DNA of 64,000 nucleotides, taken from Paraspadella gotoi. Its lineage: Eukaryota > Chaetognatha. Every line of letters starts with the position of its first letter. Positions within the stretch are counted from its first letter, which is position 1. The DNA is taken from contig CM119265.1 in assembly GCA_051294375.1 (NCBI GenBank), positions 24,471,861 to 24,535,860 of the forward strand, read 5' to 3'. Under the pieces are notes generated by a model. That model had not been told where the DNA came from. It did not search any database and saw only the letters and a program-made list of their open reading frames with translations. Below, piece by piece: positions 24,681-36,555 of this stretch. Made by a program: the position numbers and the translations under genes.

Positions 24681-25315
24681 TACAAAAGACGACGATGACG
24701 ACGATAACGATGACAAAGACGATGACGACGACGACAACGATGCCAATCGCCACAACGACGTTTCCTCGAGTCAACTTCCGACTTTCGTCTCTTTATTGGA
24801 AGATTCCGACTTTAGCGCCGCCTAATGTGGCCCCATAGAACCAGCGAAGACTCGATAATCGTCTTTTGTTAGTCATTTGTTTTGCTTGTAATCTCGAACG
24901 ACGACAGCGAGGCCGGTGGCGACGACGACGACGACGATGATGATGATGATAATGACAACGAAGAAGTCGACGACTTACATTGATGATGAGGATGATTATA
25001 AGAACGAAAACGCCGACAACAACAACGACAAATTGAGGGCGACAACGATGACGACGAATACAGCGACGATGACAACGAATATATAAAAAAACGACGACAA
25101 TGATGATGACAATAACGAAAACCTCTTTGGACGAAGACAACGATTTTTTTGATGAGGAAAAAAAAGGAAGACGAAAGAAGACGATGTGTCTACAACAACG
25201 ACAACGGCAACAACGACAACAGCGATGGAGACAACCACCGACGTGAGCAGCGACCCAAATAAGATAAAGAGAAAAACAACAACAAAACGACGACGACGAC
25301 GAAGACGAGGCACTG
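24681..25315. repeat. ACG/GAC/AAC trinucleotide-rich region
   Basis: Dense GACGACGA, GATGATGA and AACAACGA triplets over about 600 bp. Open frames on the minus strand (Val/Ile-rich or Ser-rich) follow from the trinucleotide periodicity and shift between frames, so I do not call a gene. Confidence 0.6.
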
Positions 25316-25399
25316 AATTCGTCACTCTATTATGCAAATGAGATTCAAGGGAAACCCGAGGGTTCAATCTGAAGGGAGAAAAAGTTGGCGGGAAAAATC

Positions 25400-25401
25400 T
25401 G

Positions 25402-25460
<59 letters not shown>

Positions 25461-25482
25461 AGATAGATAGAGACGCAGAGAG

Positions 25483-25533
<51 letters not shown>

Positions 25534-25556
25534 GAGAGAGAAAAGAGAGAGAGAAA
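25400..25556. repeat. (GA)n tract
   Basis: GA dinucleotides with a few GATAGATAGAGACG interruptions. Confidence 0.9.
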
Positions 25557-25927
25557 AAACAAAAGACTTTTGAATTTAAGATTCATTGTTCGATGCGGTT
25601 GAAAAAACAACATCAGAAAGAGAGAATTAGTATTTTAGACTAGTGTTTAAATGAGCGACTCTTTTTTGTTTTTGTTTTTTCTGTTTTGTTTTGTTTTTTT
25701 TAAAGAAAATTTAGGTATAAAAAGAAGAGAAAAAAGGTAACATGTCTTTAAAGATAAAAAGACAGTTTTTCGAACAATATATGAGATTAGATTAAATGTA
25801 GCAAATAATCGATCTTTCGTATAGCTTGTTAAAAACCGCCAACGACGAAAAAGTAAAAGTAAACAATTTTCTGTTTATTATCTCTTCTAGGATCGATATG
25901 TCTCCATGCGACTATTTTGAAAATGAA

Positions 25928-25942
25928 GAGAAGGAGAGAGAG

Positions 25943-25990
<48 letters not shown>
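25928..25990. repeat. (GA)n tract
   Basis: GA run of about 60 bp. Confidence 0.9.
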
Positions 25991-26451
25991 GAGCCTAAAG
26001 AGACCTCGTTGCGAGACAACTCATTGTTAAATTTGCTGCAATTTAAGCTTTGGCAAAGGTAAACTTTCTAACGACGACAAATATTTACGAATCTGAAATT
26101 CAACCTTTTTTTAAAACTTTGTTACCCTTTTTATAAAGGTTAACGGTTAAAGGTTTAAGGTTTGCGTTGATCCTGATTCGTTTAAAACTCAAAATGTTTT
26201 CAAAGTCGGAGATTTGCCTCATTTTATCTTTGTTCGGAATCTTCGACCGTAAGTTTAATAAAAAAGTTTTTATTTGTTGCAAAAAACGATTTTCGAATAT
26301 AAAAATTCTAAACATATTAACTGCATAATATTTATTACATTTCATATAAAAAAATTTATGCAGTAACACACATCAACACGATAAAGTTAAGTCAAACTTT
26401 TCCCAAAACGGAAAAAATTAGGAGGAAATTATTTCAAAGATTTTCAGAGAT

Positions 26452-26506
26452 AGTAATAGTAGTAGTAATAGTAGTCTTAATAGTAGTAATAGTAATAGTA
26501 ATACTA
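26452..26506. repeat. (TAG/TAA)n trinucleotide repeat
   Basis: Mixed AGTAATAGTAGT units. Confidence 0.85.
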
Positions 26507-26677
26507 TGTCATTCGTTGGTTTTCCGAGAAAACAAAAGATCTGTCGACAACTGTCGTTGTTTCGTTTTGTTCCACCAGAGGGACGAGCGACGGTCGCGGA
26601 GTCTAAAAGGGAGACGGAATGCCGTCTCAACGCCAAGGACACTATTCCTAAAGTTTAGTTTGTTTGAAATTATTTTC

Positions 26678-26940
26678 CGTCTGTCTGTCCGTCTGTCTGT
26701 CTGTCTGTTTTTCGATCTACCTCGCTCTCCGGCGATCTGTAGGTAACATTCAGTATGTGGTGTCCACTGTCATACGTGGACTGTCATTGAATCTTTGTCT
26801 GTCTGGCTGTCTCTCATTGTATCGACACTTCTGTTTCCTGAACTGTCAGTCAGCCTGCCTTTTTTTCTCTGTCTGTCAGACCGTTTTTCTGTCTGTCAGT
26901 TTGTCCATCTATATCTGTCACCTATTCGCTTATCTGTAGA
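26678..26940. repeat. (CTGT)n-derived stretch
   Basis: Begins with near-perfect CTGTCTGTCCGTCTGTCTG and continues as scattered CTGTCTG words for about 250 bp, like a decayed tetranucleotide repeat. Cys/Leu/Ser-rich frames here are repeat-derived. Confidence 0.7.
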
Positions 26941-26995
26941 CCAACCGATTATCAATGAAGTAAGAATTAAGCATTGACGAAATTTCAATTTCTAG

Positions 26996-27674
26996 GAGTT
27001 GGAGAAAACTGTTCGTCCTCGGACATGACGACGATGACGACGACGACGATGACGACGACGACGATGACGACGATGACGACGACGACGACGCCGACGACGA
27101 CGTCGACGACGACGTCGATCAAGTCTTGTCGATATTTTTGTTCCTCGGGCGTCGGATCCGTCAAATGCGAAGTCGTCGACGGGAAATCGATCCTGATCTC
27201 CAGTTGCGACGGGAGTATCGGTAGCGGCAGCGGCAGCGGTCTCAGCAGCGGCAGCGACCTCCTGCAGCGGGACCGGGAGTGTCTCTGTCGCCTTACAAAG
27301 TAGCCAGGCCTGTTCCGAGGGATCTTCTGAAAGCTCAGAGCGTCAACGCCGCTTCCAAAACCGACGGTGAGAAAAACAGAAGCGAAAAGGCCTGGGTTTT
27401 TTTTTTGTGGGGGGAGGGACGGAGGGACGGAGGTGTGTCGTTTTTGACTCGTTATGTTTATTTTCCTTTTAGCTTCGATGCAAGTTAGTCATTCCGAGTC
27501 AGATGATGTCCGAGCTGACGGAGATCGGAAGGGCGCCAACAATACTGACACAGGCGGCGACGTCGTTATCTCAAAGGGCGGCGACGCCACCAGAGTCGGC
27601 GCCCATATCGGCGTCGTCTTTCTCATCGTCGTCGTCGGCGTCGTCTTTGCTTCTCCTTCTCTGATTTTCGTATG
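26996..27674 (+). CDS. Exon-like fragments of an unrecognised gene
   Basis: A possible exon follows an acceptor (CAATTTCTAG) at 26995. Its open frame begins VGENCSSSDM, crosses a GACGAC repeat read as Thr/Met (27024-27120), then gives a Cys-bearing stretch (SCRYFCSSGVGSVKCEVVDG) and a Gly-Ser run. A different frame then looks coding up to a good donor at about 27366 (VSLSPYKVARPVPRDLLKAQ). A further possible exon follows an acceptor near 27473 and can be read in two ways: one ends in a hydrophobic tail (VGAHIGVVFLIVVVGVVFAS), the other gives MSELTEIGRAPTILTQAATS and a Ser-rich end. The frame change inside the first part suggests a sequencing indel or an unseen intron. No family is recognised. 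Confidence 0.35.
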
Positions 27675-27699
27675 AAAATCTAAAAAAAAAAGCGGATTC

Positions 27700-28163
27700 A
27701 AAATCCAAATAACTCAAATCATGTCTGAATTTTTTTTCCCCGTTTATTTATAAAATTGTTTACATTTCATAAAGATACTAAGTTGGAAAAGCGATGATAG
27801 TTTAGAGACATCTTTCAGTATCGTATGTGTTAAATTGAGGAGCAAGAAACTTAAACGTGGAAGCATCAAGTTGTTTTTTCCTCTTATTTCCCAAAGTATA
27901 TATACACTGAAACCTTTCACATCCAATTACCTTCACAAATACGCTTCTCTCTAAAAATGTTAAGTTTGCGCAACAAAAGCTCTTTTCTTCAATAATAAAA
28001 CTAAAACTCTCAGTTTTTTCAAAAAGTTTTTTTTTTCTGTTAAAATCGTAAAATTCGCGTTTTCTGTTGAGGAGAAAAAAACGCATTTTTAGACTCACTA
28101 AGCGACTAAAGAAAATTAAAAAGCAGGTAATCGTAGGGAAGGTAATTAAAGCAATTTTCGAGA
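27700..28163. other. AT-rich spacer, no gene seen
   Basis: Nothing supportable; a 10-N gap follows at 28164-28173. Confidence 0.5.
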
Positions 28164-28269
28164 NNNNNNNNNNCAAAACAAGGGAGTAAAAACAATATGA
28201 AATCAAAAGTTAATGAAACAATGAAGACTTAAAAAATAAAAAAATAAATAATTAAAAAATTAAAAAATT

Positions 28270-28527
28270 NNNNNNNNNNNNNNNNNNNNNNNNNNNNNNN
28301 NNNNNNNNNNNNNNNNNNNNNNNNNNNNNNNNNNNNNNNNNNNNNNNNNNNNNNNNNNNNNNNNNNNNNNNNNNNNNNNNNNNNNNNNNNNNNNNNNNNN
28401 NNNNNNNNNNNNNNNNNNNNNNNNNNNNNNNNNNNNNNNNNNNNNNNNNNNNNNNNNNNNNNNNNNNNNNNNNNNNNNNNNNNNNNNNNNNNNNNNNNNN
28501 NNNNNNNNNNNNNNNNNNNNNNNNNNN
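28270..28527. other. Assembly gap, 258 N
   Basis: Unresolved sequence; duplicated block C copy 1 starts on its right. Confidence 0.95.
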
Positions 28528-29485
28528 CAAATGAGGTTAATTAATATCGCTCGAGGAACAACGAATTGAATTCGCTGAGTTCGACGGAAAAAGAGAGATT
28601 TTTTTCACCATTTCTTTTTTCTTTTTTTTTGTCGTTGATACTCATCAACGAAAAAGTTTTTCTTTGCACCAAATCTCATCATTTACTTTCAAGTCTCTCT
28701 TTCACTTCCTCTTCTTCTTCCTTTTTCTCTTCTTCCTCGACTTCCTCCTCTTTTTTCTCCCGCATTTTTCCCATGGGTGGCGTCCGTACCCATAACCCTC
28801 TTAGCTCCCTTACCCCTAGGGTCACCGAAAACGTTTCGCATTGTATCACCTTCTTGTCTCTCACCTCCCTGGTGATGTCATCACTTACTTCATGATCTAA
28901 AAGTGAAGCCGCGAGCAACCTACTTCGCCGTGCTTCTACCCCAGCAACCACCGCCGCAGCCGCCGCAGCCGCAGCCGCCACGTAAATGGTCCGCAGGAAT
29001 TTTCATTCGGTTCTCTTCTTTCGATTCTGTTTTTTTTGCTTTTGTCGTTTATCTTCTCGAGAATCTTTCTTCTTTCCTCTTTTCCTCCTTTTTTTCTCTT
29101 CTTTCCTCTTTTCCTCCTTTTTTTTCTCTTCTTTTTTGTTTCTTTCCTCAATTTTTTTTAGCTTTTTCTTTTCTTTCTTCCTTGTTTTATTTTTAATTTT
29201 ATTGCTTCATTTTTTTCATTTTTTTCTTTTCTTCTCCTTTTACTTCTTCGAATCCTTTCTCCTTTTTTTCATTATTTTCTTATTCCATTATTTATTTTCA
29301 TTTGTTTATATTTCTGTCTCATGTTTTTTTCCTAACCTTTACTCATGTACTTCTTTTAGTTTTAACTTTCAAGGAAAACAACAACAATAACAACAACAAC
29401 AACTAAGCTCCAAAAAAACAATATCGCGCTTTGGTTTTTCTTTACAAACTGTTCTCTATCCTTCTTTTTCTATTTCATTCTTTCA

Positions 29486-29520
<35 letters not shown>

Positions 29521-29653
29521 NNNNNNNNNNNNNNNNNNNNNNNNNNNNNNNNNNNNNNNNNNNNNNNNNNNNNNNNNNNNNNNNNNNNNNNNNNNNNNNN
29601 NNNNNNNNNNNNNNNNNNNNNNNNNNNNNNNNNNNNNNNNNNNNNNNNNNNNN

Positions 29654-29684
<31 letters not shown>

Positions 29685-29945
29685 CCTCCCTCCTTTGATC
29701 GACTGTCGATGCAATCTGCAATCACCCTCTGTTATTGTTTTTCGATGAAACAAAAGACAATAACTCTGTCGGAAGCAACTGCGCCTTTACTCCCGAGAAG
29801 AAAGTCGCTAAAGATGGTTACAAACAACACAAAAACAACGCAAAACAACACAAGTCATGATATAACAACAGTATCACTAAACGTAATTATTTCAATCAAT
29901 TTTATCATAATCATTGATGACTGAATAATCATTTAATTTTGCCGA
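28528..29945. repeat. Duplicated block C, copy 1 (contains gap 29521-29653)
   Basis: Shares ordered landmarks with 33289-35480: CACGAATTGAATT-like start, the 52-bp segment beginning ATGGGTGGCGTCC, a CACCGCCGCAGCCGCC stretch, ACTCATGTACT, a CT tract, CAATCTGC-ATCACCCTCTG, ACTGCGCCTTTACTCCCG and ATCATTGATGACTGAATAAT. It looks like clean sequence compared with the other copy. No gene is supported; the frames are Phe/Ser-rich pyrimidine artefacts. Confidence 0.75.
29490..29682. repeat. (CT)n tract spanning a 133-N gap
   Basis: Pure CT on both sides of the gap at 29521-29653. Confidence 0.9.
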
Positions 29946-30293
29946 NNNNNNNNNNNNNNNNNNNNNNNNNNNNNNNNNNNNNNNNNNNNNNNNNNNNNNN
30001 NNNNNNNNNNNNNNNNNNNNNNNNNNNNNNNNNNNNNNNNNNNNNNNNNNNNNNNNNNNNNNNNNNNNNNNNNNNNNNNNNNNNNNNNNNNNNNNNNNNN
30101 NNNNNNNNNNNNNNNNNNNNNNNNNNNNNNNNNNNNNNNNNNNNNNNNNNNNNNNNNNNNNNNNNNNNNNNNNNNNNNNNNNNNNNNNNNNNNNNNNNNN
30201 NNNNNNNNNNNNNNNNNNNNNNNNNNNNNNNNNNNNNNNNNNNNNNNNNNNNNNNNNNNNNNNNNNNNNNNNNNNNNNNNNNNNNNNNNNNNN
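29946..30293. other. Assembly gap, 348 N
   Basis: Unresolved sequence. The sequence to its left ends inside block C at TTTTGCCGA. Confidence 0.95.
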
Positions 30294-30481
30294 CAAGAAA
30301 GCTTATAGAAAGTCAAATAGAGACAGAGACATATGTCTCAGGACAGTCCCGAGAAGAGGCGTTTAACCTTTTGCCTCACCTCAATCATTCGAGAAGCGAA
30401 CTTACCTATTGTTTAAGTTCTTTTATTTTCTCTCTCATTCCAATACATTTTTATTTCTGCTTCAAATTTTTCTTCAAAGCC

Positions 30482-30667
30482 NNNNNNNNNNNNNNNNNNN
30501 NNNNNNNNNNNNNNNNNNNNNNNNNNNNNNNNNNNNNNNNNNNNNNNNNNNNNNNNNNNNNNNNNNNNNNNNNNNNNNNNNNNNNNNNNNNNNNNNNNNN
30601 NNNNNNNNNNNNNNNNNNNNNNNNNNNNNNNNNNNNNNNNNNNNNNNNNNNNNNNNNNNNNNNNNNN
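30482..30667. other. Assembly gap, 186 N
   Basis: Unresolved sequence. A member of the CGGTCGGT dispersed repeat starts directly to its right. Confidence 0.95.
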
Positions 30668-30790
30668 GCAACTCTATAAGTTACTTTTCGGTCGGTCAGT
30701 CGGTCTATCGATCGGTCGGTCGGTATGTCTGCAACACAACATTTGAATTTCCGTTCTTGTTTAAGTTTAAAATAAGATTAAGGCAGAAGG
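30668..30790 (+). repeat. Dispersed repeat R1, copy 1 (5' end in gap)
   Basis: Reads GCAACTCTATAAGTTACTTT, then several CGGTCGGT words and GTATGTCTGC, then a tail (ACATTTGAATTTCCGTTCTTG) resembling sequence at about 60278-60300 next to another R1 copy. Orientation is set arbitrarily so that GCAACTCTATAAG reads on the plus strand. Confidence 0.65.
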
Positions 30791-30849
30791 AAAGGGGTTA
30801 TAGTATATAATATAATATATAATAATAGCGCCAAATAATTCAAATCCTA

Positions 30850-31010
30850 ATTGGTCCTCATCGGTTCCATCTTAGGGAGTAGACTTCTCTCCCGCTAGAG
30901 GCGCGGGATTCTTGAAGCTAAAAATAGATTCTGGATTAGGACACGCTACGAAGGACACCGACGTCTCTCTCACGCGCCATCGAGGCTTGATGTGGCGTGG
31001 CTGGAGTCAA
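30850..31010 (+). repeat. Dispersed repeat R2, copy 1
   Basis: Contains GGGAGTAGACTTCTCTCCCG then CTAGAGGCGC, and about 80 bp later CGCCATCGAGGCTTG. The same words in the same order and similar spacing occur at 40665-40850. It has no coding capacity and its class is unknown. Confidence 0.6.
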
Positions 31011-31169
31011 GGGGCTTTGGAAAGAGAATTGGACCAGATCACGCAAAACAGGATGGCACCTTGAGTTTGCCCAATTTCGAAAAATTCCAGGGACGTTGCG
31101 CGCGATTGCATCGTTTCTGTCTCATTCTCTTTGTCTGCTTGGCCAATCCGGCGAAGACCCGTTTGAGAG

Positions 31170-31174
31170 CCCGA

Positions 31175-31270
<96 letters not shown>

Positions 31271-31271
31271 A
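31170..31271. repeat. (GAAA)n microsatellite, about 25 units
   Basis: Perfect tetranucleotide run. Confidence 0.95.
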
Positions 31272-33288
31272 GTAGCCCAATTAAAAAAAAAGAAAAAAAG
31301 AGAGGAAGATGAAAAGCATCAATAAAGAGACAGAGAGAAAGCTAGGGGGAGGCGGCTAAAATTAGAATCTTCGAAGGAGAAAGCAGAAATGGAAAGAGGC
31401 CAAATTTGTGAAGGACCGAGATTCAAATCAAAAGCGAATTCAAAAACTAAAAAAATAAAAATAATTCGCCGAAAAAAAAAAGTTAAAGAGGAAGTAAAGA
31501 TCCCCCGACGAGCGCTCTCTCATCACTCTCTGTCCCCTCGAGAGCGATTCTACTCTACTTAGTAATGTAATAACTTTTCAAAGCTTTGTATTAGGGGTGA
31601 GTCAAATGGGGTGAGTCAAAAATTTAGAGCGAGGACATGCTCAAACGAAAATATATACATTTTTAAATATATTTTCAATGGACAAAACAATTTATTTTAC
31701 TGCTCGATTATTATTTTTTGCGAGTCTACATCTGCGCTGACGAAGCAAATCCGCTAAAATTGTACCAAAAAAAAAATCGTTGTTTGTAACAAAAACTTTG
31801 TTTCTATAAGTTAGATATAAATAAAACTTTCTCCAGCCTCATCTAACAACTTTTTTTTCTCGATCTCTTTCAGTTTCCCCGCCTCCTCTTAATTTTCTAC
31901 TGTTCTGTCCCCTGTCCTTTCCTCCACGGTAATAGTTTCGCCTCCGTCCACCTTTTTCTAGGTCATCGAGAGTTTCTGCCCGCGGTGCTTCCGCTCATAG
32001 TTCCCTCAAATCTCAACTACACAACCCAGTTTCCTCTAACCGCCTGCCCTTCCACTTCTCGAACCAGACCTTTTCTCGCACTCTCTGCGGCTCGGCTACT
32101 GTTTCTCTTCTAGAGCAACTGACGCACTTAACTACATCGCGCATCTCTTGTACATTGATTAATAGATAACTCTTCACTCCTACTCTTACTCTCCTTCTTC
32201 TCTAATCCCTCTCTCTTGTTTTGGTGGCTTGGAGCTGTTTTAAGAGAGGGAGCGAACTTATAGGACTATGTGCAGCAACAAGTGCGCATCTCTCCTACTT
32301 AGCTTCAAGCTTCGAGTCGATTACACACAGAAATGGCGGCAAAGTGTGGCAGAAGAGACGGCAAAGAGGATACCAGTGTTAACCTCGCCTCCCAATCGGC
32401 TCGTCAAACATCACGCCCGCTCGCGACGTATGCACCGAATGGCGGGAGGGAACTCAGGGGAAGGAGGAGGGAAAAAGAAGGAAGAAATTCGAAAACTAGA
32501 AAAATAAGGAACAACACATGCGTCCAGACCACAATGGCCCACTCTCACAACGACTTGACTAGCAATCCTGAACAAACCAACTAGAGCGTGCGAGTCTCTA
32601 AGAGAGAAGATGAAGAAAGATCACACAGCGAAGAAATATAACAAACGAATGTAGACAAGAAAAACAGAGATAGACACAGAACCCTAAGAAAGAGAGAGGA
32701 ATATAACTTAATCTCATTTGCAATAATTTACATTTGATCCTGATAGAATAGCAGAGAGAGTCAGAAATTGAAATCAAGAAATACTTATATTATCAAAAAG
32801 TGAAGAGAATATATTTCGTATAAAATGGACATTTGTCGATTCTGCAGACACTTAATGGACAAGACTCCGCGAACCAATAGTAGGAGAAAAGACACAGGAA
32901 AATATACCATCCTATACCCGATAGAGCAGGCACCAAACTAAATTCTATCTAATCCGAACACCAACAACCACCGAATGAGACGTGAGTAATTTAGACAGAA
33001 TTATAATTACTAATAAATTGTAAATACACTCAGTCTTAATGACAATATAACACGACTGTAAGATCTCTATCCATATATCAAGAGAATTAAATAAGAATAT
33101 CAGCGAATAATTAAAAATTAACAAAATATGAGAAAGACCTTAGAAAAGGTAATATAATTAATAATATGCCGAACCGCCGTGAGATACTCACACTGATCCT
33201 TGTCCTGATTCCGTATCATGTCAACCTCAGTATGCGTCTTTTGAACCTTCTTAAATTTTTCTCAACATGACGAAAGTGTCAAATATAA
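31272..33288. other. Non-coding stretch, no gene seen
   Basis: Mixed to AT-rich sequence without consistent open frames or splice signals. From about 32.6 kb its texture, with few homopolymers, resembles the error-laden block that follows. Confidence 0.45.
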
Positions 33289-35480
33289 TATCGTCTCTGA
33301 GTGCGAACACCACGAATTGAATTGCGTGCTGAGTTCTTATCTGGAAAAAGATGAGATTTTCTCCCATTTCTAGTCTTCGTTTTCGTTATTTGCGTTAGAT
33401 ACTAGATGCGAAACGAGAAACAATATTTTTCTATGTCACCGCCAAATGCTGTCGATACATTTACTGTCCAATGAAACTACTCTTAACACTCCTCGTTCTG
33501 TCTTATCCCATTTTTTCTCTTACGTTGCCTCAAGACCTTAGCCCTCCCTCTTTCCGTGATTCTCCGCATTGTTTCGAGAGAATGGGTGGCGTCCGTACCC
33601 ATAACCCTCTTAGCTCCCTTACCCCTAGGGTCAACCGGGAAAACGTTTCGCAATGATAGTCATCTTACGATATGTCTCTCTAACCTATAATCTCTCTGTA
33701 GATTGTTCTATACATCTTAACTCATGCTAATTTACTCCGATATAATATGATACTATTAAATGGATAGACCGCTGAGCATATTCGCTAATCCCACTTACTA
33801 CCGTGCTCCCGTCAACCCCAGAACAAGAGCCACCGCCGCAGCCGCCCTCGAGCCCGAAGCAGCCGACACGATAACCTGGAGCTCCGCCACCGATATTTCT
33901 CTCATCTCGAGGGTTTTGGTCTCTCTTTCGATCTACCGCGTATTCTTTCGTCCTTTATAATCTTTATCGCTTTCACTCTCTCGCGTCGCCTGGAGAATGC
34001 CATTTCTTCGTGCTATCCCTCCCGGTGCTGCCTCCTATTCTTTGTCTTTCTTTCCCTCTTTCCTCCTTTTCTTTTCCTCTTCTGTTCTTATTTCTGTTCC
34101 TCCATTCTAATCTGTTGTCTTAGCTCGTGTGCGTACTCTTTCCGTTCTCTGTTTTTATCCTCTGTCCATGTTATTTACCGCATTCATTTTTTGTTCAGTG
34201 GTGTTTTCTTTCCATTACAATCTCTAATGAACATCATTACTTTCGATATGCCTGTTCTCACTTCATATATTTACTTGACTAAATCTCCTGCCCATTCTCC
34301 AGCCGGATAATTCGGATATCCATTCCATTATTCCTGAATCATGTCGGCCTCTTGATGATATGCCGGTGCTTCTCATCGTCTTCTTTCACTAATCCGGCCC
34401 TGTTACTCATGTACTCTTTGTTAGTTTTAACTATTGAACAAGTGACACAACCAACACTACGAATCAAATAACAGAAACTATGGACAACATACGTAAGCTA
34501 TCCGCGAGAAACTATCAAATATCGCCGCTGGTCTAAGCCAGTTTTTGCTTTATCAATACTAATCTCGACAGGTTCTCTGTCGTTTTTTTCCCTATTTCAT
34601 TCTTTCAAATCCACTCTTTCTACTTTCTGGCTGCCCTGTCTACTCTCTTCTCGTCTGCCTCTCTTCTTCCTTGCTCTTCGTTCCTCTCGTTCCTCTCTGC
34701 GTCTCTGCATCTCTTGCCCCTCCAAGCTTTCCAATCCCTGCCTGAATATGCGTATCGTGACCCTTCCAGTCCTGTAACGATGCCAATCTGCGAGATCACC
34801 CTCTGTTTATGCTTTCGATGAAACATGAGAGAGAGACAATAACTCTCAAAAGCGATCAGTCAATGATATCGCATACTGCGCCTTTACTCCCGAAGCCAGA
34901 GGAAGTCTCCAATACAGCGCAATATCGCACCAGAACAAGCGTACCTAAACCCTGCGGAAAAAAAGCGTAGAGAACGGACACACGTAAGCCGACCATATGG
35001 CGGGCTGTGGCGCAACCCCTCAAAGCCCTAGGTTCCAAAGCCCAACAGCAACCAACGTTCCACGGCTACTAAAAGGGGGTTATAAGAAGTTACGATATCT
35101 CTTCAGCACCACTTGTAGCGCCTCGACTTATCCAACACTGGTTGAGCCCATCCTGTCGAGCGTATTCCAACCTTCTGAATCCAGGCCCTGGACGTCTGAT
35201 TGCTCCCTCCCTCCACTGGCAGTGCAAGGTGGGTTAACAATCTTGGGGGCATGATCGGCATGCTTAAGGGTTAACCCCCGTCTATAGCATGAACCTCAAG
35301 TCTGACCCCGGTGTCATGAATGCCAATCAGCTCAATGATCAACTAAGTACCCGGTTCCATTCCACTATAAACAGTTATCACTAAACCGTAAATGGTATTC
35401 AAATTTTTCGTAAATCTTCTATCACTCCTCGACCTGGGAGGAGATCATTGATGACTGAATAATCATTTTAATTTTGCCGA
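33289..35480. repeat. Duplicated block C, copy 2, insertion-laden
   Basis: Carries the same ordered landmarks as 28528-29945, but extra bases are interspersed almost everywhere and it is about 1.5 times longer. One 52-bp stretch (33582-33633) is identical to 28773-28824. The pattern resembles an unpolished long read with insertion errors. Frames here should not be trusted. Confidence 0.7.
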
Positions 35481-36049
35481 GTCATCGTGCCGGGACGGCC
35501 AGTTAATGCCCGACTTCTTCTAGGGTGGCTTATTGAAGGTTTTCCAGAAGAGTTACCGTAACCAGAGTAAAGACTCTACACTTTCAAAGCCTGAGTCTTC
35601 CAATAGCGCGAAGAGTTACCACTCGTTACATCTCACGGAGATATAGAGCAGAATTAGAAGGTGTTATAGAAGTTACGGAAGCATCTTGCCCACTTAGGGC
35701 CTTTCACATTTCTTCCGGTATATACTGCGACTGGGAATGAAAGATTTCCCACTTTTTTATATAGAAAGACTTGATCTTTTGTTTATAACCTTCGGTTAAT
35801 TTCTCAAGGTTACCATATCTTAAACGAACAACGAGGACCAGCGAGTAATCTCTCCTCACCCGTCCCATGCATGGACGAAGCATCCCTGTCCTTCCAGATT
35901 GGATCCTACGCTGCCGCCCAGAGAGTGAGGAGTGTTTGCACTTAGCACATTCATGAGTGAGTTAGAGAACGAATGTAACTGTATTATTTTAAATTTAATG
36001 TATTCAAACGGTCTTTATTTGATGTTGATTGTATGGATATTAACTGGGT
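35481..36049. other. Spacer, no gene seen
   Basis: Sequence texture is similar to the preceding block; nothing supportable. Confidence 0.45.
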
Positions 36050-36555
36050 CCAAGGTCCGCGTCTCGACGGGCAACTACGCCCAGTACCACTCTGCAGGCG
36101 GCTCCCCGCCCTCGGAACGCGCTCGTGCAGGGGAGCAGACTTTCCCGTCAAATCCCGCGCCCCGATCCACCGGCCAAACCAGCACTTCGTGGGCAACGAC
36201 CCGATGGAGTCGTACGACTACGACGAGCGGACGAACCTTCATTCTCGCCGGGCTCCGCCTCCGCCTACTCCAAGAGCGGAACACTGGTTGACGCTCACAT
36301 TCCACGAGCACTCTTCCGGCGGAAGCGGCGGAGGGGGGGGGAAAAGTCGGCGCTGAGTAGCGGCGCCTACGCGGCGGAGGCCGCGCACGGAGACGAGGAA
36401 CCGGATGAAGGAACGTGGTGATGCGGAACCGCAGACACTCAGATTGCCGGACCCGACCGACAAGAGGAACTCCTTCATTCGACGGACCCTCGAGATGTCG
36501 GAGCAGGCTCAGTCCGACAACTTAGGAGAAAGCTGGGCCAACATTCCAGATTGAA
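36050..36555 (+). CDS. Frameshifted coding-like stretch, unrecognised
   Basis: A GC-rich block whose coding signal moves between all three frames: TGNYAQYHSAGGSPPSERAR, then NQHFVGNDPMESYDYDERTN, then SASAYSKSGTLVDAHIPRAL, then SALSSGAYAAEAAHGDEEPD, and finally LRLPDPTDKRNSFIRRTLEM ending with a stop at about 36553-36555. The acidic/basic, Pro/Ser-rich composition is ordinary for a cytoplasmic tail. I see no family. Three frame changes in 500 bp fit either a decayed gene or uncorrected indels, and the poor quality just upstream favours indels. It would be a terminal exon; no clear acceptor was fixed. Confidence 0.35.

Noticed and set aside
26974-27303. Thr-rich mucin-like protein
   Set aside because: The Thr/Met run is a GACGAC/GATGAC microsatellite read in one frame. 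Only the Cys-bearing part after it deserves attention.
33471-33656. Secreted peptide starting MKLLLTLLVLSYPIF
   Set aside because: It looks like a signal peptide, but it lies in the insertion-laden copy of block C and is not open in the cleaner copy at 28.5-28.9 kb. Its end is the 52-bp repeat.
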